Assembly (NCBI GenBank): GCA_032622095.1
Contig: CP136068.1
Location: 47,424,443-47,488,442, forward strand
Direction: 5' to 3'
DNA from: Siphonodentalium dalli
Lineage: Eukaryota; Mollusca; Scaphopoda; Gadilida; Siphonodentaliidae
Length of the DNA stretch: 64,000 nt
Shown: piece after piece, positions 11,366 to 22,980 of the stretch
Layout of the letters: every line of letters begins with the position of its first letter
Position numbering within the stretch: position 1 is the first letter of the stretch
Notes under the pieces: model-generated
Told to the model about the DNA's origin: nothing
Database searches by the model: none
What the model saw: the letters and a program-made list of their open reading frames with translations, nothing else
Position numbers and translations under genes: made by a program

Positions 11366-12700
11366 TTTTTTTGTTTTTTTTTGTTGGAGTATTGGATACA
11401 TGAGTAGTACAAATGTAATAGATAAGACAGTATTCAATGCCAGCTCAGGCATACAATTTAATTCTCCATAGCTAGGAGGATAACTTTATATTCGCCAAAC
11501 CATAAATAATGAATTCAGCTTTAACTTGTTGATATAAGTGTAAGTGCCTAGTGTTCCCTTATGTGAAAGTTTATATTCCTATGGCATCTAATTGGCTAGC
11601 TATGTCATCGTGGACATTTAGTGACACCTTTTTCGAGAACTGAGAGTTCTTGATGAAAATTCGTCCATCTTGAGACCAGTATGAATGGAATGAATTTCCT
11701 CGTTTCCTGGAGGCAAGTTCTTTCATAATTTTTTGCCTTTCGCGTGTCATGTCTTCGACTATAATCACACTTGAGATTCCCTTCAGATTTTTTCGTTTGC
11801 TATATATCTCCTGTCTCATGTCATAAGTTGTGAAGTGAACAATAATATTGACAAACTTCCCTGTAGATGGAGAAGGTGCAGGGGGTCGTGAGGCAGCTGA
11901 ATCATTGGTATTGGCTACAGGTTGTTTTTGAAAGATGTCACCGAGAGGATGGCACCGGTAAATATCAGAAGGCTGCACATTGATTTTAAGTTTATTCTTG
12001 AAGAAATCCAGAATCAACTGTTTGGATTTTAGGGAGAACACATCAGTTACAACATCTTCCACTGGGAAATTTATCAGCCTAATACTCGAGAGCCTGCCAT
12101 GTTGCTCTAGATTCTCCACTTTCTTTGTGACTTCTTTCTCCAGGTATGAGATTCTTTCCATCAATTTATTGTTTAGGGCTTTGGAAAGGTCAAGCTGTTT
12201 TTTTTACCTCTGATATTTCTCCTAGGCTACGATTTGCTGCTTCTCTCATGATTTCCTTCGCCTTAGTTTCTATTGCCTGGGTTGAAATTGACTGCACAGC
12301 TTGTCTGACACCCTCCTTGACTGATTCTTGAATTTGAAGTGTTAAGTCATTTAAAATATCAGATTTCAACTTGGGTAGGAGGATATCAGTGCATCGTTCA
12401 CTGAAATCGTTGCTCTGAATGACTGTTTGCAGTAATTCCTGCATCGAGAATGTTTTCTTGGACTTTTGTTTGGGTTTAGGTTGTTGATTTTGTGATTGAC
12501 TTTGGCTTTCAGTGTCCAAGTCAAATAATTCCAAGTCAGATAAGGAATTTCTTCTTCGCATGGTTCTTCTTTCGGTTGGGGACGGGTCAAACCTTTCCTT
12601 TCGTTTTTCATTGCCTTTAGTGTCAGGCAAAGTGGTGTCCATGCTATCGGATTGGGGTATTGACATTTTGAAGGTCACACGAGAATAGGCGAGTTAGTTC
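11366..12700 (-). mobile_element. Poly(A)-tailed ORF1-only retroposon
   Basis: A minus-strand unit carries a LINE ORF1 and ends in an A-rich tail (T-rich on plus at 11366-11383) only about 190 bases after the ORF1 stop, with no ORF2 following. A second T-rich tract at about 10558-10572 is followed by similar sequence (ATTGATACATGTGTAG versus ATTGGATACATGAGTAG). This implies two related 3' ends. The 5' boundary near 12700 is approximate. Confidence 0.5.
11571..12678 (-). pseudogene. LINE ORF1-type nucleic-acid-binding protein, one frameshift
   Basis: About 360 codons in two overlapping frames. The N-terminal half (12678-12190) is basic and Ser/Gln-rich (KRKERFDPSPTERRTMRRRN), then helical and Lys/Glu-rich. 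The second half (12164-11571) starts with a coiled coil (MERISYLEKEVTKKVENLEQ). An RRM-like transposase_22-type core follows (INFPVED, DIYRCHPLG, FVNIIVHFTTYDMRQEIYSK, GISSVIIVEDMTRERQKIM). This order matches LINE ORF1 RNA chaperones. The frame change maps to an 8-T run at 12198-12205, where 7 would join the halves. It could be a sequencing error or decay. Confidence 0.75.
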
Positions 12701-13852
12701 GATAATGGTCAGCTAACATATATAATTCATACAATTGGCCACAATAGGTGTCGGGGTATCACAAATGGTTCTTTGGTTACATAAGTAGCGGGTCAGGTAC
12801 CATAAAACACTCAATATTCATCCCAGTCTTAGCGGTGAGAAAAATTAGACGTCCATCTTGGTTGCCTCGATTTGGAATATCCATACCATATGTAGGAGGT
12901 GGCAATACTACTAAGTGACACATTCTATACAACAATCAAGAGGTCTCACGTCATGTCCACAGTCTCAGAGGGATGCAGTAATAACGGTGAAACAAAATCA
13001 GTAAATCAGGTTCAAAGCGCCCAGGACAGGCACTCTCAGTGTGTAAATGTGCAAAAATAAAACATGATCAACTGTGTACTTATATCCGTTACTGGTATTT
13101 ATCCAATACCCAATAACGAAATTACGCATGTTGAAACCACTGTTATTTAAAAACAAATGGCACAGCGATTTGGGAACAAATATAGCTATAATCGTGTGGT
13201 AAGTTCGAATGTTTTAGTCTGAATATGATTTTTAGAATATCGTTCAATGCTTTGACCTGCTCCAGTGTTTACCGTAAAGTTTTGACTAAACTTTGGCATC
13301 CTATTGGACTAACTGGACATTGGTCGGTTTTGCCACTGTACCAGTAATGTGTACATGACAACAGTAGAGTCAATTTATTTGTCATGTCGTTATTGATGAC
13401 AGCTGCAGTTTTATAAACTTTTTTCATCAAGGAGTTAGATAAATTGGCTGCCAAATATACCAGATGTCGATTCATTTTAATGGAATCCATTATGTTGCTG
13501 TATAATATAGCTCTAGTAGATGTGGATTAATTTAAACTGTCGATATGCGATATCACACACATGCATGGTAACAAGATGACTGCTACACACATTAACTTGA
13601 TTTGTGCATGCTAAATTACCTCATGTATGAGTTTGCAATGACTCCCATAACGCAAATAAATTCGTAATTATTTGATATGTTGCTACCCTTGGTTGGAACA
13701 TTGAGGAGATGTATGTTTATTCGATGCTTCTCATCTGGAATCATAATAAGTTTCAAATACATTATATTATATAATGTGAAATTGAGGTACTTTTCATTTA
13801 TGTTTTGACAATTGTCAGTTTATTACTTTGAAACTATACTGCATGCGGTAAA

Positions 13853-15485
13853 CACCCCCGTGTACGTGGTACCGCCAAAACCGAGGGTATCGCCAAAACC
13901 GAGAATATGGGAAAGTCATTTTCACGTATATGATATGGGGATATGTTTGTTTCTCATCGTAATACAGACATCGAGCATCGTATGTGTATGTCCACACGAA
14001 GCAGGAGTATTTGTCCACTAGTTGTCATTTAGTTTTCCCAGATCAGACCATTAATTTTCTTTTGGCGAATTTTTTAAATGGTGTTTTTGCTTTTGGTAAC
14101 TCAAATTTTCGAGAACATTCATTCACTAGTATAGTTCCTGGACTCCCACGCTTCCATAACAAATGCCGGTATATAGTTGAATCTGTCAATGAAGCATACG
14201 ATTTGACAGAATTTAAAAAATCCCTGTCGTTCTCAATATCCGCGCGATATGAAGGGACCACTGTCGTCCAGAAAGATGCGAACGGCACAGATGAAGATGC
14301 GCCAAACGCCGAGTTTCTGTGCAGTTAATATGCGTATTACTTAAAGGGGTACTGTACGCTATTTTCATTAAATTTCCGGTGACAACAACGATCTAATATC
14401 GATAATATATAGAAACATAAGTAATTTGAGTCGAAGATGTATTCTGTAAACGCTCAGGTTAATAGGCTATCTTAAAATTTAATAATTTAAAAGTTAATAA
14501 TTTGATATAAATTGAATTTATGACTGGAGCCATAAAATGGCGTCAATTAAATTACGAATTACCGTAATCAAAAAGAGTAATTGAGGGTTACTGGATTGTT
14601 AAACCGATCGCACACACGATCGCTTAAAATATTATGATGATACGGGGAGAACACTCAAGCCACTCACTGACTAGCGACGATACAATAACTTAAATGATTA
14701 TATGGGACTAGTATGCATATAATATAACTTTTATTTGATTCATTTGATTGAAAACTTTACAAAAATTACTCGACAACGACAATTTGTATTTTTGCATTCC
14801 GGTAAATTTGTCATCCGTAACATGACTTCGTACTCAACAGACTTTCATATAATGGAAAAATTGTTACCTTATTCTCCGACTCGGAGACTATAGAAACCAA
14901 CAACACCATTTGGCGTACAGTACCCCTTTAAGGAGTTCTGATGAGTTTTCGAGTGTTTTTATGTGTATCTGAGACTGATAAATTGGACTGCGAATGTCAT
15001 CTGAAATATCAATCCATAACATATTCGAAATATTGTGTGCATATATATTATGAATGTGTTTCAATTGAAATTAATTGAACATTCATCTCAGCATTCAGAT
15101 TTGCGATCTCAAGAACGTGAATGAATGATAACGCGATACCTTGATCACACGCACGTGAATGCTGCCGTTTCGCATGCATGCAGCTAATCGGTTATTTGTT
15201 TAGTATTAACATGCTTGGAGTTTGTATATAGACCACACATGCCAGACGACACGCTACGGTGTATCAACGATTTGTCATAATCATGTTTATTTTAAAGACT
15301 TTAAATTATGACTCGTTCCCAATCGAGTAGAACGTTACGCGACAATGAAACCGAATCATCTTATTGAATATACATATATATATCGTATTGCTCCAAATTA
15401 TGCAATTCTGGCTTTTTTGAGAGTCATCAGATAAAACTGTAACGATTCTATGTTAACACACTAAACATTCGAACATATATGTACA
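13853..15485 (+). repeat. Left terminal inverted repeat (interrupted by a MITE)
   Basis: It pairs with 20141-21166. It is interrupted by the TTAA element at 14345-14927, which the right arm lacks. It contains a frame of about 110 codons (13984-14328), repeated in the right arm and at 1-551, that reads NGVFAF, SNFREH and FTSIVPGLPRF and then NKCRYIVES. The frame has no good ATG and differs between copies by small indels. Confidence 0.88.
14345..14927. mobile_element. TTAA-flanked MITE (583 bp)
   Basis: The termini are AGGGGTACTGTACGC and GCGTACAGTACCCCT, flanked by TTAA on both sides (14341-14344, 14928-14931). The empty site exists in the other TIR arm at 20665-20668, which proves the boundaries. 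TTAA duplication is the mark of piggyBac- or Kolobok-type mobilisation. It has no coding capacity. Confidence 0.95.
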
Positions 15486-16249
15486 CACACACAACAAAGT
15501 TACTGCTATTTATAATAAACACTTCACTTTGGAACATGTGTATACTGCCATGATTGTTATGTGCACATGTAAATTGCACTATAGTTTATAACTTTTCTAA
15601 TTTAGCCCTAGGACCACATATTTAGCGGGCATAATATTTACACAAGACTTCATTATGTTATCGTATAGGTTGCATATACTGTAATTGATATGTATGTTTA
15701 ACCGAAATGAATCTTATCTCCGTCCTGAGTTTGGTTTATGGTTCTAACCAAAATTGTTATGGATGTTCAGCGTCAAGTCGCATCTGACTTTCCCTAACGC
15801 TTCGTCTATGGGCACAATTTCTAATGGCGCATCTGATTCAGACATGGTATTTCATAATACTAAATTCGAGATGCCACAAAATATCCGCGCAACACACAAG
15901 GGACCGGACGAATTGACTGATTAAGGGATCAATTATAATTTTATTATGATTTTATGCGGACTGGCTGTTTTTGCTTTGTTCACAGACAGAGATAATTGTT
16001 GTGATTATAGCTCCACTCGTGCAAACTTTCACGAGGCCCGATGATGAGTATAACGTGTCATTCATCATAAATTTATTTGTCTTCGGGGAGAGTATTTGTT
16101 TTGTTGGGGCGGAGTCTTAACCTCTGTCAAACCATTCAACAGCAAAAAATGGACACCATAGCACATGGTGGCAGTCAGGCGAGCAATTTCCAATGATAAT
16201 TCTTATACAAAACATCACAGGAAAAAAAGATAAATATGTATACGTGCTC

Positions 16250-18550
16250 TATTAGTCCAGTGCATTTATGGTTTCACCTCAAAATAATTGCAACACAAAG
16301 TTTCTCAGTGGGAATAAGTACTTTAACCCATCACAAATAATATACTAAAAATCAACAAGAATCAAGAAATGCGAAATTGATGAATTTTGTGAAATAAATT
16401 TGTCAAAATTTTGTAAAATACTCATTTTATAGCTTTTTAAGGATGTTTATAAAAAACTTCCTTTCACATGTCCTTCCATTTATATATCCATTTTGTAGAG
16501 TGCACAACCCTGATTACAGAACAGAAAACCTTTCCTAGATACGTTCAGTATTTTTTCAGTTATGTGCCTCCAAAATTTGGAGTTTGTCTAATTTCGGAGG
16601 CTCAATTTCTCAAAATTAGTTAAAATCCATTTTTTATGGTCTTGTATTTAAAAAAATAAAGGGATTCCTTGTTGTTTTAGTCATTTCCTGTCTCGGTTGT
16701 GCACACAATATGATTTCTTTATGCATCTATGGTTGAGAGGACGAAAATATTCTTAAACAAAATGTGTGTTCCACCATTGTATGGACAGCCAAATTTGCCT
16801 GTGGTCCAGAACCGGCGTGATGAAATAGTATATTTGATGTCATACAAATCAATAATTATATATCCATATTCCCTGTCTTTCTCATAATCACTTAAGTATA
16901 CATCGTTAAACACATTGTATTAAAGGAATTTCCCAAATCATGGTGTAGAAAATCTAATTATGGCCCTATGAATCTTTAGAATTGACTCATCTAAAAATGC
17001 CATTTTGGGGCGTTTTTTGTTCATTTTTAAAGGTTTTTGTGTATAAATTGTAAAAACAATGTATGTTTAATTTGCAAAATCATTTGAACTTTCCTCCTGA
17101 AACACTTTAGTGTTGAAATAAATGCCTTATGTTGGATATGTCAATGAATGTCACTGAATTTCAAACAAAATTCTGGAAACTGATGCCAAATTTGAATATC
17201 TGAAAAAATATTGACAAAATCTAGAAAATATGGACCTTGATGCATAAAACTTTAACATCACCAGCTCCTACAAACCCTATTATTTCACACAGAGTAAACT
17301 GCTTCCTGTTTTGATGTTCATATTTAAAGCTACTATCCTTTTTGTTGTAACTCAATGGCGAAATGGCGAATCATTATTTCGGGCTGGTTCTATATAACAT
17401 GCTGATAAAGTTCTAAATAAACATCTAATACTTATTAAAGTACTAAACTGTTTACTATGCAATAATAATCTGCACAAACTGGAATAAAACAACCCTTTGT
17501 CTCCAATGACTAGAATATGGTGACAAGATCATAGCCATAGTGATTTCACCTACCCCATTATAAACATTCAAATTTGGAGTCAGTTTCTTGAAAAATATGT
17601 GAAATCCAGTGACTGTTGATTGGCATAACCAATGTAATCATATTTTTTCCAACAGTTAGTGTTTTAGGAGTAACGTTCAAATGATTTTACACATTAAACA
17701 CTAATTGTATTCAATGTTGTTTACTATTTGTGCACCAAAAAAATGGACAAAACAACCACAAAACAGTCCAAAATGGCATTTTTGGAAAAGAGTCAATACA
17801 AAGGATTCATAGGGCCATAAGTTGATTATGGCACATATATGTTTAGCAATTCCAGCACAGTGTATTTAACCTAGTATACTTAAGAGGTTATGAGAAATAC
17901 AGGGCATATGGATATCAATTTATTGAGTTGTGTGACCTCAAATATGTTATTTTATCACACCAGTTCTGTGTCACAAGGCAAATTTGGCTAAGTCCATACA
18001 ATGGAACACACATTTTGTTTAAGAATATTTTTGTCTTCTCGATCATAGATGCATAAAGAAATCATGTTTTGTGCACAATATAGTGAGGCAACTAATACAA
18101 CAGTGAGATATCCCTTCATTGTTTTCTAGTTTTTAAAATACTAGGCCCTAAAATATGGATTTTAGCTAATTCTTCATAAATTGAGGCTCCGAAATTAGAC
18201 AAACTCCCAATTTTGGAGGCACATAACTCGAAAAATTCTCAACGTATCTGGAAAATGTTTTCTGTTCTGTAATCAGGATTGTGTACTCAACTCAACAATG
18301 GATATATAAATGGAAGGACATGTGAAATGAAGTTTTTTATAAACATCCTTGAAAAGCTATAAAATGGGTATTTTACAAAATTTTACTAAATTTATTTCAC
18401 AAAATTTATCAATTTCACCTTTCTTGATCCTTTTTGATTTTTTGTATGTTGTTTATAATTGGTTAATAGTCTTATTCCTGCTAAGAAACATTGTCTTGCA
18501 ATTAGTTTGATGTTTGGCACTTTATTCCCATAGATGCACTGAACTAATAG
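16250..18550. repeat. Long inverted repeat (arms of about 0.8 kb)
   Basis: 16250-17040 pairs with 17735-18550, with a spacer of about 0.7 kb. Clear anchors are CTTCCATTTATATATCCATT versus AATGGATATATAAATGGAAG and GATTACAGAACAGAAAAC versus TTTTCTGTTCTGTAATC. Divergence is roughly 10-15% by eye. It could be a separate foldback insertion within the CXC element. Confidence 0.85.
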
Positions 18551-19844
18551 GCACAAACATCCTTATGAACATGGGAGCGAAAGATGTTATGAGGTATGTA
18601 TACAAGCGAACATCCCAAGCAATACTAATGAGTGCTCCGTCTCTCAAGATCGACAACGACGTTGTACATATCGACCCACAACTCTTGTTTCAGATGCTTA
18701 TCACTGTTGCCAAAGCGCCGACCAGAGGTGATGTAACCTGCTGTGTCAGACTTTTAGGTAGAAAAGGATTTCATTTACATACACTATCACCAGGTGCAGT
18801 GTTGGAAGGGGCTTAATTTGGAACCAACTGATTGGGGATGGCAGGTTAAGGATAGGCGGCTTAGTCCTATCAAATGTGAGGAACCACCGGCTCCAAAAGA
18901 ACTACTGAACATCATTCGTTGTAAATGTAAAACGGACTGCAAAAGCAATAGGTGCACATGCCGAAAACATGGAATTATGTGTTCTATGTCTTGTGGGGAA
19001 TGCCAAGGTGTTGACTGTTCGAACACACAGCCTTTCGACAGCAGTGAAATGGAGGCCTAGACTGAAAATCAGAACGATCTATCCAGACTTATTATTTTTT
19101 CAAAATTCTATATTTTTTTAATGAATTTCTAAAAAAATTCTCTTTTTTCACTATTTTGCCACAAGATATGGACAACTTAGTGTCATTGATACCACAACCT
19201 GGCCCAAAATTATTTGATGGAAAATCCCATATATAACTGACTGACAACAGTCCAAGTCCAACTATGGCAATTTCTAATGCATAAACATGTAATGTGAAAT
19301 TCCATTTTTCTCTGATTTCTTGTCATTTTTACCTCTTTTCACCCTAAAATATTTTGATTATTTGCTCGTAGTAACAACATGAAGAAAACCCACAATTGTG
19401 GATATAACTATATAACAATAGTTCCATGCCCAGTTATGACAATTTTACAACTGCATCAAGAGTTATTGCAGACTTCCAGTTTTCACTGAATTTTGGCAAA
19501 TGTTTCAACTTTTTGACCCAAATTTCGAAAATTTAATCAATATTTTTAGAATAAAATGATACAAAATCTTGGATACAACTGTACCACAGTTTATCCTTGT
19601 GAAAATATAACAATTGTATGTTTACATCAAGAGTTATTAACAACAAATTTTAACCTCCATTTTTCACCAATTTTTCATCATTTTCGCCACTTTTTGCCTC
19701 AAAAAGGCCATTTCGCATGTTCAGATTTTTGTTGATTTTTAGCTGAGTATACTCTATGATGCTCCCAACCAAAATAAAACAAAAACTTTTGTGTTGCAAT
19801 TATTTTGAGGTTCAGCCCTATTTTCTCATAAATGCACTGGACTA
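16253..19844. mobile_element. TIR element carrying a CXC-domain gene, nested in the long-TIR transposon
   Basis: The ends are TAGTCCAGTGCATTTATG at 16253 and its complement CATAAATGCACTGGACTA ending at 19844, with TAT on both flanks (16250-16252, 19845-19847). A TA duplication is also possible. Inside, the left arm (16250 to about 17040) recurs inverted at about 17735-18550, ending CACTGAACTAATA. The element therefore has three copies of its terminal sequence. The broken CXC gene lies between the second and third. Confidence 0.65.
18553..19060 (+). pseudogene. CXC (tesmin/TSO1-like) domain protein, frameshifted
   Basis: Two overlapping frames. The first (18553-18816) reads GTNILMNMGAKDVMRYVYKR and IDPQLLFQMLITVAK, with no recognised domain. 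The second (open to 19060) reads VQCWKGLNLEPTDWGWQVKD, PAPKELLNIIRCKC, and then a cysteine array C-x-C-x3-C-x4-C-x-C-x6-C-x3-C-x2-C-x4-C-x-N at about 18922-19020. This is a single CXC zinc-binding domain. The combination of a W-x-G / DWGW box, PAPxxLL and CXC occurs in multicopy uncharacterised proteins of marine invertebrates (recalled, not searched). The break near 18795 and the lack of a convincing ATG argue for a remnant or a last exon. A stop at 19058 ends it. Confidence 0.7.
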
Positions 19845-19962
19845 TATCCGCGAACATACTAGGCTACATCCGAAGACCACATGTTCTGTCTTTTAGTCGG
19901 CTAATTCATCCACTCGGTTATAGGGACGTGACAGTGGTGTGTTGGTGTAACATAACACTTCC

Positions 19963-19964
<2 letters not shown>

Positions 19965-20008
<44 letters not shown>
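19965..20008. repeat. (TA)n microsatellite
   Basis: Uninterrupted TA dinucleotides inside the long-TIR element. Similar TA tracts lie at about 29213-29260, 42296-42319, 55116-55167, 56341-56386 and 58525-58566. The last four border Helentron-like ends. Confidence 0.95.
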
Positions 20009-20010
<2 letters not shown>

Positions 20011-20140
20011 TCTGGTTTGAGTTTGTAAACATGGTGTTATAGGTTGGTAAGCTGACTACATGTGCTACATAGACACAATACAGAGGCCCATCGACATCCA
20101 GATAAGAAGGCACACACGTGTGACACACATTGTGATGATA

Positions 20141-21166
20141 CATGTACGAATGTTTAAGGTTAACATAGAATCGTTACAATATTATCTGATGACTCTTAAA
20201 AAGCCAGAATTGCATAATTTGGAGCAATACGATATATGCATATTCGATAAGATGATTCGGTGTCATTGTCGCGGAACGGTCTACTCGAGTGGGAACGAGT
20301 CATAAAGTCTGTAAAATAAACATGATTATAACAAATCGTTGATACGCCGTAGCGTGTCGTCCGGCATGTGTGGTCTATATACAAACTCCAAGCATGTTAA
20401 TACTAAACGAATATCCGATTAGATGCATGCATGCAAACGGCAGCATTCACGTGCGTGTGATCAAGGTATCGCGCTATCATTCATTCACGTTCTTGAGATC
20501 GCAAATCTGAATGCTGAGATGGATGTTCAATTAATTTCAATTGAAACAGATTCATAATATATATGCACACAATATTTCGAATATGTTATGGATTCATATT
20601 CAGATGACATTCGCAGTCCAATTGATCAGTCTCAGATACACATAAAAACACGCATCAGAACTCCTTAAGTAATACACATATTTACTGCCCAGAAACTCGG
20701 CGTTTGGTCGCATCTTCATCTGTGCCGTTCGCATCTTTCTGGACCGACAGTGATCCCTTCATATCGCGCGGATATTGATAACGACAAGGATTTTTTAAAT
20801 TCTGTCAAATCGTATGCTTCATTGACAGATTCAACTATATACCGGCATTTGTTTTGGAAGCGAGGGAGTCCAGGAACTATACTAGTGAATGGATGTTCTC
20901 GAAAATTTGAGTGAGCAAAAGCAAAAACACCATTGAAAAAATTCGCCAAAACAAAATTAATGGTCTGATCTGGGAAAACTATATGACAACTAGTGGATAA
21001 ATACTCCTGCTTCGTGTGGACATGTGGACATACACATACGATGCTCGATATCTGTATTACGAAGAGAAACAAACATATCCCCATATCATATACGTGAAAA
21101 TGACTTTCCCATATTCTCGGTTTTGGCGATACCCTCGGTTTTGGCGATACCACGTACACGGGGGTG
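20141..21166 (-). repeat. Right terminal inverted repeat
   Basis: This is the reverse complement of the left TIR. It has an uninterrupted TTAA at 20665-20668 where the left arm carries the nested MITE. The conserved open frame runs on the minus strand from about 21159 to 20716. Confidence 0.88.
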
Positions 21167-21346
21167 GTAAAGCGATGACTAATATCTCAATGGTTCTAAC
21201 ATAGAAATTCAAGAGTATAATATTATTTATATCTCTCCCACCCCTGCAAATGTTAACACAGGCAGCCCGTGTGATAGTTTTCTGTTTCATATCCAACGTA
21301 ACTGCTGCCTCACCCCACACACGAGCCTGATTTTCATACTAAAACA

Positions 21347-21622
21347 ATGACGACCAAATGTTATGTGTCACGATTCAAGTCAGTTAATACGGTCAAATTC
21401 GTGGACGCTAATGACAATGGTCATATATGCTTCCAACAGGTTAATCACGGGAGCAGCTTCAAAATTGTAAGTCCAGTTGCAAACTCAGAGTTGCATAAAA
21501 TGAACACATTCGATCGTTTGGAGGGTCAATTATCCAAAGCGAAACAGGCAGTAATTGCACATTTAGAAAACAAGAAGCATTACGAAATATTTCTCGACAA
21601 AATAACATTTTCTGTCATATAA
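21347..21622 (+). CDS. Small open reading frame, unrecognised
   Basis: A 91-codon ATG frame just outside the right end of the long-TIR element. The product is mixed, with a KxxxIxHLENKKHYEIFLDK-like charged end. It has no signal peptide, membrane segment or known motif. It may be chance. No supporting splice context was found. Confidence 0.15.
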   Translation: MTTKCYVSRFKSVNTVKFVDANDNGHICFQQVNHGSSFKIVSPVANSELHKMNTFDRLEGQLSKAKQAVIAHLENKKHYEIFLDKITFSVI

Positions 21623-22889
21623 ACAAAAACATGTTCACTTTTCCTTTGGTGCATGGGGACATTATCCATGACAAACACACATTGAGTCTAGTTATGAATC
21701 ACAAATACCGAATCAGATTTTGCCCCAGATGTACAGTTAAGAACCTACTGGCAGAACACGAGCATTTAGATGAGGTTCTTGGGTTGGGAGAAAATTATCC
21801 ATCATGACCTGGGATGTGGGTATGGACAAATCTCACCCTCGAGGACAAATATTTTTGTCCGGGCACTCGGCTGGCCTCATGTCTGGCACAAATATCTGGC
21901 TCCGATGGTGACATTGTTCCATCGCATATCCCACGTCATGATATATAATATTAATCTTATACAGGTTTGAATCGAGGTATATTAATTTTTTGCTATATCC
22001 CACAAGTTAAGTGCATTTCAAGAAACGGACTAAGCTCAGCATGACCGTTAATCTCGTGACATTGCTGTCTTAGCGACGTATTAACAAATCATGTTGGTCA
22101 TCTCAAAATTGAGTCATATTTCGGTTACCATTTTAGATTTTTCGAACGAATAAGTTTATGCATAAAAGTTAAATAAAACTGCAATATGTCTACACCGCAT
22201 CACATAATTTATGTTTAAAATGTCTGAGGCCGTTATTTGTTTTTCTTTCCGTTTAGACGGCTTTTATCGCAGAAAATGTACACTATACAATGTGTTCACG
22301 ATACAATGTGTTCACGATACCTTTCTTACATAATGTACTGCTATAAGTTTAATCTAGCGGATGCAGAACTATAACTAGGTTGAAAGTCTCTTTTGTTGTG
22401 TGAGAACATTGACATTAGATTGAGAAAATGCCATAGTTCTGATTGTTGCAAATGGGTGAATTTTAAATCAGGACCTATATTATGTTTATTGCTGACTAAT
22501 CGCCATTAATGTCCACAACCTCACCATATGGACTTTAACAAAGTCTTCGTGGTCATGTACGGCAGGAATTACTGCTCAAAAAGACGAACATCGTTGGTGT
22601 TTTTATTTAAAAACTAACATACATTTGGTCAAAAATATTAATGTGTGTAATCTCAACTCGTTAGATGTGTGATTTTTCGCTCGACACATCCTCGCGAAAA
22701 TGCATTCTTCTATATCGCTTAGATAACTACCAAATCAATACACACAGTGGCATTATCGCATATGGGTTATATGTCATATTCGCAAATTAGTATAGCGATA
22801 TAATTTATGTGTGATACATATACATGGCAAATTCATGGGCATATTTAAATTTGATGGCAACAGCTGACGCGATTTCTGAAATCAGTCTA

Positions 22890-22980
22890 GGTGCATATAT
22901 TTACAACACGTGTGGACACATATAACATTTACAACACGTGTGTACACGGATCAATTTACAACAGGTGTAGACACATAAAA
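22890..22980. repeat. Three short ACACGTGT-containing repeats
   Basis: ATTTACAACACGTGTGGACA recurs three times with small changes at a spacing of about 30 bases. The CACGTG palindrome is an E-box type sequence. It may be a micro-repeat only. Confidence 0.6.

Larger units (their letters stand above)
13853..21166. mobile_element. Long-TIR DNA transposon, 7.3 kb, 5-bp target duplication
   Basis: The termini are CACCCCCGTG at 13853 and its complement CACGGGGGTG ending at 21166. GTAAA flanks both sides (13848-13852, 21167-21171). The TIRs are about 1.03-1.05 kb (13853-15485 less a nested MITE, and 20141-21166) and look well above 90% identical by eye. No transposase was recognised inside; the interior is occupied by the CXC-gene element and AT-rich sequence. 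The superfamily is uncertain. A CAC start and 5-bp duplication recall Transib/RAG-like ends, but the next bases do not match the usual CACWATG, so I do not assign it. Confidence 0.88.

Noticed and set aside
14343-14931. Internal deletion in the right TIR rather than an insertion in the left
   Set aside because: Inverted termini and a duplicated TTAA in the left arm, with a single TTAA in the right, show an insertion.
19832-20143. Frames containing long Ile-Tyr runs
   Set aside because: They are translations of the (TA)n microsatellite.
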